Shown: positions 26,965-40,911 of the stretch, piece by piece | Position numbering within the stretch: the stretch's first letter is position 1 | Layout of the letters: each line of letters begins with the position of its first letter | Source: Nannocystis bainbridge | GTDB taxonomy: Bacteria; Myxococcota_A; Polyangia; Nannocystales; Nannocystaceae | Direction: 5' to 3' | DNA: 64,000 bases | Assembly: GCF_028368995.1 (NCBI RefSeq) | Contig: NZ_JAQNDL010000003.1 | Coordinates: 1,178,001 to 1,242,000 of the forward strand | Notes under the pieces: generated by a model | What the model saw: only the letters and a program-made list of their open reading frames with translations | Database searches by the model: none | What the model was told of the DNA's origin: nothing | Program-made: the position numbers and the translations under genes

Positions 26965-28332
26965 TCACTCGAGGTCGACGAGGCGCAGGTCGTAGCGCGG
27001 GTCGACGCCCGACGGCGCCGAGAATTGCGCCTCCCACGTCGCGAACTCGGGGCACTGCATCACCACCTCGAGGTTCGCGTCGAGCACGACGTCGTAATAA
27101 TCGAGGTACGTCTCGCTGACCCCGCCGGCCGCGCGGAAGTGCAGCAGCGACGCCGCGGCCACCAGCGTCTCCTCGAGCTCGAAGCGCGCGCACGCCTGCA
27201 TGTCGCCGCGGCGGAAGTAGAGGTCGTTCATCGCCGCGTCCACGCTGTTGAGCCGGTCGACATAGCGGTGCAGCAGCTCGTGCACCAGCGTCTCGGCCAC
27301 GCCCTCGCGCATGTAGCGGAGGAAGTTCTCGTCGTCGCCGGGCTTGTCGTAGATCGGCCGGCTGCCGATCTGGTCCGATGACCCGAGGATCGTCTCGCGG
27401 TCGATCGAGATCGCCGGCACGTTGCTGTACAGGTCGAGGCCCTGATCCACGGTCGGCGCCGCGTCGAGCACGGTGATCCCGGCCGCGATGTAGAGCGGCG
27501 TGGTGTCGAACGAGATCACCACGCTGCGCGCCCGGTTCTTCCACGCCAGGCCGTCGAGCGCCGGATCCGCCGGGAACTCCGCCATGTCGACCAGCAGCGC
27601 CTGGTAGGTCGCCGGGTGATCGGTGCGCAGCAGCTCGAGCGCGCGCACGGTGAAGAACACCTCGAGCTGGTCGCGCGCCTCGTCCTGCTCGGTCATCACA
27701 TAGACCGCGTCCCCGTAGCGATAGACGTGCCGCTCGCCGTCGAGCCAGGCGATGTTCGCCGGCGAGATCACGTCGTCGGTCGTGAACGCCCCCGTGGCGT
27801 TCGGGTGCAGGTAGCCGAGGTACTCGAGCGGCACCCCGTCGAGCGTGAACTCGTCGCACAGGAGGCTGGTCTCGCCCGGCCCCGGCTGCTCATCGGCGCC
27901 GCAGCTCAGCAGCTCGCACTCGATCCAGCGCAGGTCGTGCTCGGCGAGCGCGTCGGCGGCGACCTCGGGCACGACCCAGGTCGGCTCGCACACCCCCGCC
28001 CCGGTGTCCCCGGTGCTCGTCCCCTCGGTGCCCGTCGTGCTCGTGTCTGCCGTCGTGCCCGCGCTCGCATCACCCGTGCTGCTGGTGCTCGTGTCCGCCG
28101 TCGTGCCCGTGCTCGCGTCCATCGTCGTGCCCGTGCTCGCCTCCGTCGTCGTGCCCGACGGCTCGACGGTCGTGGTCGGCCCGGGCTCGCTCGTGGTCGT
28201 CGCGTCGCTCGTCGAATGGGTGCCGGCCGAGCCGTCGGAGTCGGTCTGCCCGGCCGGACCGCCGCAGCCCGGCGCCACCGCGAGCGCGACCGTGAGACCG
28301 AGGGATGAAAGGGAGCGCTGTGAAGTCTGCAT
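26965..28332 (-). CDS. Putative zinc metallopeptidase lipoprotein, 455 aa
   Basis: Signal peptide LGLTVALAVAPGC with lipobox APGC, then an 85-residue Thr/Ser tether with repeats (STGTTADTST). The mature domain (about 130-455) contains LVHELLHRYVDRL, an HExxH zinc motif, in a helical context; a possible third ligand is in the downstream EEL/ETYLDYYD part but cannot be fixed. Segments such as VVISFDTTPLYIAAGITVLD and AISIDRETILGSSDQ are beta-rich. Several Cys (CEPTW, CELLSCGADE, LLCDEF, MQCPEF) suggest disulfides. A surface protease is plausible; substrate unknown. No other family match comes to mind. Confidence 0.8.
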   Translation of the reverse strand: MQTSQRSLSSLGLTVALAVAPGCGGPAGQTDSDGSAGTHSTSDATTTSEPGPTTTVEPSGTTTEASTGTTMDASTGTTADTSTSSTGDASAGTTADTSTTGTEGTSTGDTGAGVCEPTWVVPEVAADALAEHDLRWIECELLSCGADEQPGPGETSLLCDEFTLDGVPLEYLGYLHPNATGAFTTDDVISPANIAWLDGERHVYRYGDAVYVMTEQDEARDQLEVFFTVRALELLRTDHPATYQALLVDMAEFPADPALDGLAWKNRARSVVISFDTTPLYIAAGITVLDAAPTVDQGLDLYSNVPAISIDRETILGSSDQIGSRPIYDKPGDDENFLRYMREGVAETLVHELLHRYVDRLNSVDAAMNDLYFRRGDMQACARFELEETLVAAASLLHFRAAGGVSETYLDYYDVVLDANLEVVMQCPEFATWEAQFSAPSGVDPRYDLRLVDLE

Positions 28333-28553
28333 GAATGGCGTCCTGCTGCCGGGGCCGTCGAAAGCTACACCGTCCCATCCGCCGGCGGAACGACCCTGCC
28401 GGGCCAGCGGTGGGGTCTCCGACCGACACGCACGCGCCGCCTCGAAGCCGTCGTTCGAGCGGATCGCCGCGACCGTGGCGACTGCATCGGACTGTGAGGC
28501 GAGGGATTTTCGGTCGCAGTTTCGCGGCGACTCGCGCGTATCATCGCCCCGCC

Positions 28554-29303
28554 ATGACCCGCAAACGCACAGCGATCGTCCTCGGAGGCTCCGGCTCGGT
28601 CGGAGCCGCCCTGCTCCGCGAGTTGTTCCACGACGAGGGCTTCGACGCCGTCATCACGTTGTCGCGCCGCTCGCTGCCCGAGGCCGTCGCGCTGGCTCGC
28701 ACCACCGGCCGCACGCTGGTGGAGAAGCTCGTGCCCGAGATGAAGCCCGCGGCCCTCGCCGCGGCGACCCTCGATGCAGCGAGCGCCGTCGAGGGCGAGC
28801 TCGAGGGATTCAGCGTGCTCGGCGTCGGCGCCGGCACCGGCAAGCTCACGCTCGAGCAGCATCGCGCGGTCGACGTGGCGCTGAACGAGGCGTTCGCGCG
28901 GGCCCTGCGAGACTCGGGCAAGGTCCAGCACCTCGCGTTCATGAGCGCCGCGGGTGCGGACGCGACCGCGAAGACCAGCGGCAGCGGTGCCGCCGGCATG
29001 GCGCGTTACAACCGGGTCAAGGGCGAGTCCGAGGCGGCCGTGAGCGCGAGCGGGCCGGCGCTGGTGAGCGTGTTCCGCCCGGCGATGATCATCGGCTCGC
29101 AGCACACGCCGTGGCTGCTCGAGAAGGCGCTGCCGCTGTTCTCGTTCGTGACGCCGGCGAAGTACCGATCGATCCGCGTCGAGCAGATCGCGCAAGCGAT
29201 GGTCGCGGCGGCGAAGCACCACCCGGCGACGAGCGCGACGTACCACTACCCCGAGATGATGGCGCTGATCGCCAGCGGGCAACGCCAGCCGCCCGCCACC
29301 TGA
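28554..29303 (+). CDS. NAD(P)-binding short-chain-type oxidoreductase (TIP30/NmrA-like)
   Basis: 249 residues. The N-terminus RKRTAIVLGGSGSVGAALLR is a Rossmann dinucleotide-binding turn (GGSGSVG). Later LAFMSAAGADATAKTSG and YNRVKGESEAAV follow the S...YxxxK arrangement of extended/atypical SDRs of the NAD(P)H-binding (PF13460-type) group; VFRPAMIIGSQ and the C-terminal VEQIAQAMVAAAKH are also typical of this group. Cytoplasmic, substrate unknown. Stands alone, diverging from the metallopeptidase lipoprotein with 221 bases between starts. Confidence 0.85.
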   Translation: MTRKRTAIVLGGSGSVGAALLRELFHDEGFDAVITLSRRSLPEAVALARTTGRTLVEKLVPEMKPAALAAATLDAASAVEGELEGFSVLGVGAGTGKLTLEQHRAVDVALNEAFARALRDSGKVQHLAFMSAAGADATAKTSGSGAAGMARYNRVKGESEAAVSASGPALVSVFRPAMIIGSQHTPWLLEKALPLFSFVTPAKYRSIRVEQIAQAMVAAAKHHPATSATYHYPEMMALIASGQRQPPAT

Positions 29304-29379
29304 CCTGCGCTCCGCTGCGACTCGTGTCCGTCGCGCGACGGCTCGACAACATCTCGGAGACCCTGGAGGACGTGGTTAG

Positions 29380-29496
29380 CTCTACAGCGATCACCTGCTG
29401 GCCAAGCTCCTGTCCCTCGATGGCGACATCGGCCCGCCCGAGGCCACGACCCGCCAACAGAAGAGCGACCTGGTCGCATTCTTGAAGCGCCTGTGA
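29380..29496 (+). pseudogene. C-terminal fragment, possibly of a cytochrome-c-peroxidase-like gene
   Basis: Directly after a TAG, 38 codons read LYSDHLLAKLLSLDGDIG and end KSDLVAFLKRL-stop. The ending KxDLVAFLxxL is typical of di-haem cytochrome c peroxidase/c-type cytochrome tails. No haem motif is left. Confidence 0.4.
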
Positions 29497-29868
29497 TGAA
29501 ATCGAAGTGACGATTCCGCCGGCTCCCGACGACACCAATGACGACACCCTCGGCCGCACGAACGGCGTACGGATCGACGGCGATCGCACGAGGCTGACGA
29601 TTCGCGGCGCCTGGCAGACCGTGCCCGCGTCGTCGTCGCCCGCGCTGCGATCGCCGACGTCCTCGTCGCCGCGCCGGTCCGCGGCCGTCGGGCCTTGTCG
29701 GGGACCACGATCGGGGCTGCCATGGCGCACCAGTCCGCACAGCGGTGCCCGTCCACCTTTCACCTACACGGCGGCATCGTGCGCAGTTCGCTGCGTGGGG
29801 GCTCGCGGCCGGATTGACGAATCGTAAATGTGTCGGCCTAATCGTCAGCTCGGTTCGGAGGTTTGGAC
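29497..29868. other. Gene-free stretch
   Basis: No convincing coding frame, repeat or RNA seen. It presumably contains the promoter of the gene at 29869; the last 40 bases carry GGAGG as ribosome binding site. Confidence 0.5.
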
Positions 29869-30262
29869 ATGCGCAAGTTGATCGTGATCGGTGTGTTTGC
29901 AGCGTGCGGGCTCGGGGTCGTCGAGACCGCGGTGGCCAATTACTTCTACCCGGGCAAGGTGATCATCGGCACCGGCATCGGTGGCGGCGGCGGCGGGACC
30001 ACGACGACGGGCAGTACGCTCGGTCAGGACGCCAACAAGATGGGCGGCGGCGAGCCCTGTACGGTCAAGCCGATCGCCTGTGAGTGCTTCACCGGCGTGC
30101 CGGTGCTGGAGGCCTGTGCCAAGAGCGGCGCCGACCTGCAGTGCTTGACGCCGAAGACCAAATACGACGCGATCGAGCAGCAGGGGCTGGTCGTCGTCGG
30201 CGACAAGACGATGACGCTCGGCGGGCTGGTCTGCGCCGGCAAGTCCGACGGGACCGCGTACG

Positions 30263-30276
<14 letters not shown>
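29869..30276 (+). CDS. Small secreted protein with Gly-rich segment, 135 aa
   Basis: ATG 29869 sits 7 bases after GGAGG. A signal peptide (MRKLIVIGVFAACGLGVVETAVA, cleavage likely after AVA or AVAN) leads to a short mature protein with GTGIGGGGGGTTTTGST and then a Cys-containing domain (EPCTVKPIACECFTG, EACAKSGADLQCL, GLVCAGKSDG). Six Cys suggest three disulfides. I do not recognise the family. Its last 14 bases overlap the end of the convergent kinase gene. Confidence 0.85.
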
Positions 30277-33157
<2,881 letters not shown>

Positions 33158-33325
33158 CGGCGCCTGTTCCAGGGTCACGGATGCCGACGAAGCGTGCAAG
33201 CAGGAGCCGGGCGTTCTCGAACTTCGGTGCGCAATCGTGCGACAACCGTGTCGCCGTTGCGCTGCGCACCGCCCCGACCCGCAGGCGGCCGCGGCGCAGC
33301 CAACGGCCGGGGGGCGCCACCGGCC

Positions 33326-33346
33326 GATGTCCCCCGGGACATGTCC
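33326..33346. repeat. Dispersed palindromic element, copy 2
   Basis: GATGTCC, CCCG, GGACATGTCC. Forms a 6-7 bp hairpin with tetraloop; ATGT cores at 33327 and 33341, 14 bases apart. Confidence 0.8.
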
Positions 33347-33459
33347 GATCGTGCTGGGCGCGCCGCGCACCGAGGCTCGGCGCAGGCAGGGCTCGGGGGT
33401 CGGGGCGCCCCGGGACGGCGGCGGGGTCACGCCGACGGCCGCGCCGCCCGAAGATCATG

Positions 33460-33502
33460 ACCTGTCCCGAAGAGTGCGTGCGACGATTCAGACATGTCAC
33501 TC
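33460..33502. repeat. Diverged palindromic element
   Basis: ACCTGTCCCGAAGAG followed 17 bases on by GACATGTCACTCC. The first half matches the unit start of the 7940-8066 array. Confidence 0.5.
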
Positions 33503-33858
33503 CAATTGCTCGAAGCACCCGATGGTTGCAGTCTGGCAGTTCACTCCGCATGGAGAACCCAACGGTCCCCGGGGCGAGCAACGAGTCTCACCCTATCCAT
33601 GAGTGGTATGATTCCCCGACATTTCCAGCATCGCTGAAGCCCACGTCTCCCGAGGTCGAGCCCCGAGGTCGTCGCGTCGGCCGGCTGCCCGGCGGCACAG
33701 GCGAGGGCGCGGCGCGAGACACGCCCGCCACGGCGTCCCCGCGGCCGAGGCGCGCAGATGCGCACGATCTCGGGATATTTCGTACATTCAGGGCCGCAGT
33801 TTCTGGCGGAGCATTCGCCGGCGATCCGTTCGCCTTTGAGTGACGCAACCACCAGCAG

Positions 33859-34428
33859 ATGACAACTTTGCGCCGCACCTTCCGCGTCGCCGCCTCGCCG
33901 GAACAGCTCCTCCCTTTCGTCCAGTTCAAGATCGCCGGTCCGGACAGCCGCGTGGCGCGGGTCCGCTTCGACCTCGTCCATGCGCGGGGCTTTCACCTCC
34001 TGCGCGCCGCGGAGAATGTCCCGGCCCTCTCCGAATGGGTCGTGGGGGCGCGCGTACGCCTCGAGCGCACACAGGGTGGGACGGTCGTCACGGTCGCACA
34101 CGCCGGGACCCTCCTGCGCCGCAATGGCCACCTGTCGGCAGCGCGGCCCCTCGTGATGGCGGTGACGTCCTTCATGATGACGGTGGCGACGTTGTGGGCA
34201 GGGCTCACTCGGAGCGACGACCCCGGCGCGCTGCTGTTCTGCCTCATGTTCCTGGTGTTGTTCGTGGCGACTTCTCGGCCGCTCGTCGCCAACTATCGCC
34301 GCCGCGACGCACACTTCGCTGAGCTCGCCGACGCGCTGCAGGAGGTCCTGGCCCCGCTCTCCGATCCCGAGCTCGCCCCGATCGCCCTGCGCATCGCGGC
34401 CGAGTTTCAAGCGCGCACCGGGGGCTGA
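33859..34428 (+). CDS. Membrane protein, 189 aa, unknown
   Basis: ATG 33859. The N-terminal half (about 1-95) is soluble and beta-rich (LRRTFRVAASPEQLLPFVQF, VRFDLVHARGFHLL, VRLERTQGGTVVTVAHAG). Two adjacent hydrophobic helices follow (LVMAVTSFMMTVATLWAGL and ALLFCLMFLVLFVATS), then a helical cytoplasmic tail (AELADALQEVLAPLSDPEL). The layout resembles a small membrane-anchored cytosolic domain. No named family recognised. Its neighbours upstream and downstream are separate units. Confidence 0.8.
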   Translation: MTTLRRTFRVAASPEQLLPFVQFKIAGPDSRVARVRFDLVHARGFHLLRAAENVPALSEWVVGARVRLERTQGGTVVTVAHAGTLLRRNGHLSAARPLVMAVTSFMMTVATLWAGLTRSDDPGALLFCLMFLVLFVATSRPLVANYRRRDAHFAELADALQEVLAPLSDPELAPIALRIAAEFQARTGG

Positions 34429-34612
34429 CGAGCGGCGCGTCCAGCCCCGTCCCGTACGGGGCCGCGCTCGAGCCTCGGCACCGAGTGCGTGCATTGGCGC
34501 CACGCGCGCCCGTTCGGGGTTCGTTTCGCATGAACAGTGTTGTCGCTCCGCGGGCCGCGAGGGCGGGCCGCGATGCTTGCACCTGACCGCGACGACGGCA
34601 TCTTCGCCGGCT

Positions 34613-35185
34613 GTGTCCGACACATCCAAGCCACCAGAATGGTCCGAGCCCGCGGCGATGGCGATCCCGGAGGGCGGCTTCTTCCCCGACGACGTCGAGT
34701 ACGGCCGTTACGGGCCCATCTTCCCCAAAACGCCCGCGTGCTACGGCTTCACCATCGTCGCCAAGATCATCCCCGGGCGCGAAGAGGCCTTTCGCGAGCA
34801 CGGGCGCACCCTGGAAAAGGCAGTGAAGGATCAGCCCGACATCCTCGCCCCGCTCGAGCTGCACTACCTGCGCTGGGTGCTGTTCGAGATCAAAGGCGAG
34901 ACGTACTTCATGTACCAGGGCATCTTCGACACCGACTTCGACAAATACACCGAGGACGCCGTCGCCCTGTTCTCGCAGTCCGGGATCAGCACCGTGTTCG
35001 AGAACCTCGAGGGCTTCCCGGCCGACTGGAAGACCAACCCGGAGGCCTTCGTCGAATTCGTGCGAGCGCACCACCGCCCCAGCTTCCTCGAGTACGGCGA
35101 ATATCCGTACGTCAGCGCCGACGAGATCAAGAAGGCGCTGCGCGTGAAGCACTTGTTCTCCCAGATGCTCGATCAGATGCAGTGA
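34613..35185 (+). CDS. Unknown protein of the DyP cluster (ferredoxin-like fold suspected), 190 aa
   Basis: Start uncertain: the frame has TTG 34577, GTG 34613 and ATG 34658; GTG 34613 gives MSDTSKPPEWSEPAAMAIPE and is preferred, but conservation would decide. The body (CYGFTIVAKIIPGREEAFRE, LHYLRWVLFEIKGETYFMYQ, GIFDTDFDKYTEDAVALF) has the beta-alpha-beta pattern and length of dimeric alpha-beta barrels, the fold also used by DyP peroxidases. No signal peptide. It lies 13 bases upstream of the DyP peroxidase in the same direction, so co-translation is likely. Function unknown. Confidence 0.82.
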   Translation: MSDTSKPPEWSEPAAMAIPEGGFFPDDVEYGRYGPIFPKTPACYGFTIVAKIIPGREEAFREHGRTLEKAVKDQPDILAPLELHYLRWVLFEIKGETYFMYQGIFDTDFDKYTEDAVALFSQSGISTVFENLEGFPADWKTNPEAFVEFVRAHHRPSFLEYGEYPYVSADEIKKALRVKHLFSQMLDQMQ

Positions 35186-35198
35186 GGCCCACGCCCCG

Positions 35199-36515
35199 AT
35201 GCTCGACCTCGACGACATTCAGTACATCCTGCTGAACCGCGCGCCGGCCCGCGCCGGGCGGTACGAGTTCCTCTCGTTCGCCAGCGCGGAGGCCGGGCGG
35301 GCGTGGCTGTCCGCGCTCGTGGATCAGGTGCATTCGGTCGAGACGATGCGGGCGTCGATCGCCGACGAAAAACGGTGGGTGACGCTCGCGTTCACGTGGA
35401 ACGGGCTGCGCGCCCTCGGCGTCGACGAGGCCGCGCTGGCCACCTTCCCGGAGGAGTTTCGCCAGGGCATGGCGGCGCGCGCGGAGATCCTCGGCGACAC
35501 CGGCGCGAATCACCCGGACCACTGGGTGGACGGCACGACCGACCCGGACCTCCACGCCATCGTCCTCCTCTTCACCCGCACCGTCGAGGACCGAGCGCAC
35601 TACCAGGAGGAGCTCGCCAGCCTGCTGGCTGCCTCTCCGGGTGCGGAGCTGCTCTCGGCGCTCGACGTCGAGGCCATCCCACCGTTCGGCTACGCCCACG
35701 ACCACTTCGGCTACCGCGACCAGCTGACGAACCTGGCCATCGAGGGCTCCGGCGACGCGCCGACGCCCGGCTCCGGCGGGCTGCTGAAGCCGGGCGAGTT
35801 CATCCTCGGCTATCCCGACGAGCACGGACCGCCGGCGGGCCGACCGCAGCCGGAGGTCCTCTCGCGCAACGGCAGCTTCCTGGCGTATCGCCGGCTGCAG
35901 GAGCACGTGGGCAAGTTCCGCGAATTCCTCGCGGAGCACGGCGAGACCCCCGAGGAGCAGGAGCTCCTGGCGGCGAAGCTGATGGGTCGCTGGCGCAGCG
36001 GCGCCCCGCTGGTGCTCGCGCCCGACAAGGACGACCCGAAGCTCGCCGACGACCCGCAGCGCAACAACGACTTCAATTACAAGCAGGATGACCCGTTCGG
36101 CTACGCCGTACCGCTCGGCGCGCACATCCGCCGCGTGAACCCGCGGGACACCGCGGCCAGCATCAACCGGCACCGCATGATCCGCCGCGGCGCCACCTAC
36201 GGCCCGCACCTGCCCGACGATGCGCCGGAGGACGATCAGGAGCGCGGCGTCGCGGCCTTCGTGCTCTGCGCCAGCCTGATCCGCCAGTTCGAGTTCGCCC
36301 AGAACGTGTGGATCAACGACAAGAACTTCCACGAGCTCGGCAACGAGCGCGATCCGATCATCGGCACCCAGGACGGTACGCTCGAGTTCAAGATCCCGAC
36401 GCGACCGATCCGGCGAACGATCACCGGCCTGCCCGCCTTCACCACCGTACGCGGCGGCGCCTACTTCTTCATCCCCGGGATCGAGGCGCTGCGCTGGCTC
36501 GCCGCCGGCGATTGA
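35199..36515 (+). CDS. DyP-type haem peroxidase
   Basis: 438 residues. Dye-decolorising peroxidases oxidise bulky substrates with H2O2. The GxxDG-like motif reads GYRDQ (171-175) with catalytic Asp174; the proximal haem His is His309 in GAHIRRVNPRD; the distal Arg is in RMIRRGATYG (about 329-330). FIPGIEALRWL at the C-terminus is a usual end. The last Gly of GxxDG is Gln here. No Tat or Sec signal, and no encapsulin gene or targeting tail nearby. Middle gene of three co-directional genes. Confidence 0.92.
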   Translation: MLDLDDIQYILLNRAPARAGRYEFLSFASAEAGRAWLSALVDQVHSVETMRASIADEKRWVTLAFTWNGLRALGVDEAALATFPEEFRQGMAARAEILGDTGANHPDHWVDGTTDPDLHAIVLLFTRTVEDRAHYQEELASLLAASPGAELLSALDVEAIPPFGYAHDHFGYRDQLTNLAIEGSGDAPTPGSGGLLKPGEFILGYPDEHGPPAGRPQPEVLSRNGSFLAYRRLQEHVGKFREFLAEHGETPEEQELLAAKLMGRWRSGAPLVLAPDKDDPKLADDPQRNNDFNYKQDDPFGYAVPLGAHIRRVNPRDTAASINRHRMIRRGATYGPHLPDDAPEDDQERGVAAFVLCASLIRQFEFAQNVWINDKNFHELGNERDPIIGTQDGTLEFKIPTRPIRRTITGLPAFTTVRGGAYFFIPGIEALRWLAAGD

Positions 36516-36560
36516 TCGCACGCGCACGAGCCTGTCCACCCCCTCCCCCGATTCATCGCC

Positions 36561-37589
36561 ATGCCCCCCAAGAACCCCAACCTACCGCCGGCGAGGACCT
36601 ACAATCAGGCCCATATCCCGCGCAAGTACACACCCGGCAAGCGGCGCATCAGCATCTACTGGGCGTGGAGCTACCCGTGGGAGGCCCAGTGCAGCCTCCT
36701 GACGCTGGACAACCGCTACTCGACCTTCACCGAGGTGCGCAGGGTGCTGTGGCCGGCCTACGAGACGCCGGAGTACAGCCCGGCGCAGTTCCTGCAAGGA
36801 ATCGACGGGACGCTGGAGCTGTTCCACCGCTCCGCGCTGAGCTTTCAGACGGTCGCCGGCGAGGCCACCGGCCACCCCGTGGCGGTGTTCCAGCGCATCG
36901 ATCAGGCCGGCTTCACGCAGCCGATCGACGAGCGGATCCTCGCCGACACCGACACGCTGCTGGTGTTCGGCCTCGACAGCCTGAGCTCCGACCAGGCGGC
37001 CGCGCCGGCGGAGATCGAGGCCATCCAGCACTGGCTGAAGCGGCAGGACACCTGCATCGTGATCGCCCCGCACCACGACGTGGGCGACACCCCGGATTAC
37101 AAGCAGCGCCAGGAAGAATACGAGCACCACGGCGACCCGCTCGTGCCCCGGCAGCAGCGCTTCAGCGGCTACACCCGGTCGCTGTTGCAGGCGCTGGACA
37201 TCCCCGTGATCAACCAATGGGGTCTGCACCCCGCGTTCGCACCGGGCACCAAGGAGATCGCTCCCCTGACGTCCTTCCACGATCTGGACAAGAAGGGGCT
37301 GCTCAAAGACGTCCCGACATTCAACTTGCATCCCCACCTCCCGCACTACGCGCTGATCGGCGACGACACGAAGTCGGTGCAGGTGCTCGCGCGCCAGCCC
37401 ATCAATCTCCAACGCCCGCACCCCTTCACCGCGGCGGGCAACACCGAGTTCAACTGCCTGCTCTGGCTCCCGCCCGCCGGGCAGCGCGCCGGCGACATCC
37501 TGATGGTCGATTCGACCCACTTCACGACCCTGTTCGGCGGCACCGACAGCTTGCGGCAATTCTGGCGGAACCTCGCGCGGATGCAGTGA
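36561..37589 (+). CDS. Unknown protein of the DyP cluster, 342 aa
   Basis: Begins 45 bases after the DyP gene. YWAWSYPWEAQCSLLTLDNR near the start, then an alpha/beta core: DTLLVFGLDSLSSDQAAAP, AEIEAIQHWLKRQDTCIVIA, PHHDVGDTP, and LQALDIPVINQWGLHPAF. The layout (strand, acidic-hydrophobic loop, helix, strand ending in PHHD) recalls class-I glutamine-amidotransferase-like or ThuA-like folds, without a Cys nucleophile. Soluble, no signal. I do not know a named family. Confidence 0.82.
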   Translation: MPPKNPNLPPARTYNQAHIPRKYTPGKRRISIYWAWSYPWEAQCSLLTLDNRYSTFTEVRRVLWPAYETPEYSPAQFLQGIDGTLELFHRSALSFQTVAGEATGHPVAVFQRIDQAGFTQPIDERILADTDTLLVFGLDSLSSDQAAAPAEIEAIQHWLKRQDTCIVIAPHHDVGDTPDYKQRQEEYEHHGDPLVPRQQRFSGYTRSLLQALDIPVINQWGLHPAFAPGTKEIAPLTSFHDLDKKGLLKDVPTFNLHPHLPHYALIGDDTKSVQVLARQPINLQRPHPFTAAGNTEFNCLLWLPPAGQRAGDILMVDSTHFTTLFGGTDSLRQFWRNLARMQ

Positions 37590-37729
37590 CGCCGCGAGCC
37601 CGGACCCGATCGCGCGCGGCGTCTGCCACGGCTCCGGCCGCCGCCCGCTCGGCATGACGCGCGCCGCCTTGCGAGCGCCACGAATCCAGGGAGCCCGGAG
37701 TTCGTGCTTCGTCGCGCAAACTGCTCGGG

Positions 37730-38647
37730 TCACAGCGGATCGATCGTCACCTGCGCGACGCCGAGGCGGAGGAGGCCGGCGCCGAGGCGGCGCTCGACCA
37801 CCCGGGCGGGGTCCGGCACGCCGGCCTGGCTGAACTGCAGGCGGATGCGGTGGATGCTCAGGTGCAGGTAGCCGGCGTCGACCTTGAGCATCTGCAGCAG
37901 GCGGTCCTGCGGCAGCCAGCCCTGCTCGCCGTCGACGACGCCGGCGGCGCGGTCGGCCAGGCGGGCGCGGGCGAGCACGAGCAGCGGATAGTGGTGCGCC
38001 CGCGCCTTGAGATCGATGCGCCGCTCGCCGACCCTGGCGACGAGCTCGACGTGCTCTTCGTCGGCGCTGACGCGGAATTGCAGATGCACGGGCGGGGCGT
38101 CGGGCTCGCTCGCGGCCTGCCAGGTCGCCGCGACGCCGTCCGTGAGGTGCACGCGCCACGGCTCGCCGCCGGCGGTCAGGACGGCGCGGTCCTCGACGCG
38201 GGTGGCCGGGCCGCCGGCGGGCTCGGCGAACCACACGCCCGCGTCCGACCGGCGCAGCCACAGCGCGGGCTCGTCGGCGTCGGGCAGCGCGAGCTCGTCG
38301 ACATCGACGAGGACGACCCGACCGTCGACGAGGTTGACGGCCATCGGTCGCGGCGGAGCGTCGTCGACGAGCTGCCACGCGCCGAGCGTCTCGCCGAAGC
38401 GGATCTCCGCCCCGCGCGCGAGCGGCAGGCACTCCCGCGCGACGAGCCGGCGGCCCGCGAGCCAGGTGCCGTTGCGGCTGCCGAGGTCTTGCAGCTCCCA
38501 GACGGCGCCGGTCCAGTGGATGGCGGCGTGCTCGCGCGAGACGTCGCGGACGTCGAGCACGAGGTCGCAGGCGGGCGAGCGCCCGACCACACACCGCGCC
38601 GGGAGGGCGCCCTGCCGCCGGGCGTCGGGTCCGAGGAGCGCCGCCAT
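37730..38647 (-). CDS. FHA-domain protein with C-terminal winged-helix-like region, 305 aa
   Basis: FHA domain about 8-95: VVGRSPACDLVLDVRDVSREH (read in two parts, GRSPACDLVL and DVSREHAAIHW) and LQDLGSRNGTWLAG hold the phosphothreonine-binding Arg, Ser-x-x-His and Asn-Gly. The last 90 residues (HHYPLLVLARARLADRAAGV, LPQDRLLQMLKVDAGYLHLS, IHRIRLQFSQAGV) look like a winged helix. It starts 33 bases after the kinase stop on the same strand, so it probably reads the phosphorylation state set by that kinase. Whether it binds DNA is open. Confidence 0.9.
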   Translation of the reverse strand: MAALLGPDARRQGALPARCVVGRSPACDLVLDVRDVSREHAAIHWTGAVWELQDLGSRNGTWLAGRRLVARECLPLARGAEIRFGETLGAWQLVDDAPPRPMAVNLVDGRVVLVDVDELALPDADEPALWLRRSDAGVWFAEPAGGPATRVEDRAVLTAGGEPWRVHLTDGVAATWQAASEPDAPPVHLQFRVSADEEHVELVARVGERRIDLKARAHHYPLLVLARARLADRAAGVVDGEQGWLPQDRLLQMLKVDAGYLHLSIHRIRLQFSQAGVPDPARVVERRLGAGLLRLGVAQVTIDPL

Positions 38648-38679
38648 CGCCTACCAGTACACGGCCTCGTTCGCGCCGA

Positions 38680-40890
<2,211 letters not shown>

Positions 40891-40911
40891 GCCGCATGGT
40901 ACGATACGCCG
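40891..40911. promoter_or_regulatory. 21-base gap between divergent starts of kinase and secreted protein
   Basis: Only 21 bases separate the two proposed start codons, so each gene's promoter must overlap the other's 5' coding sequence or one start is misassigned. No ribosome binding site is obvious for either. Confidence 0.4.

Larger units (their letters stand above)
33158..33858. other. Gene-free stretch with palindromic repeat copies
   Basis: About 700 bases between divergent genes with no persuasive coding frame. It holds a palindromic element at 33326-33346 and a looser copy at 33460-33502. It should carry the promoters of the kinase and of the gene at 33859. Confidence 0.6.
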
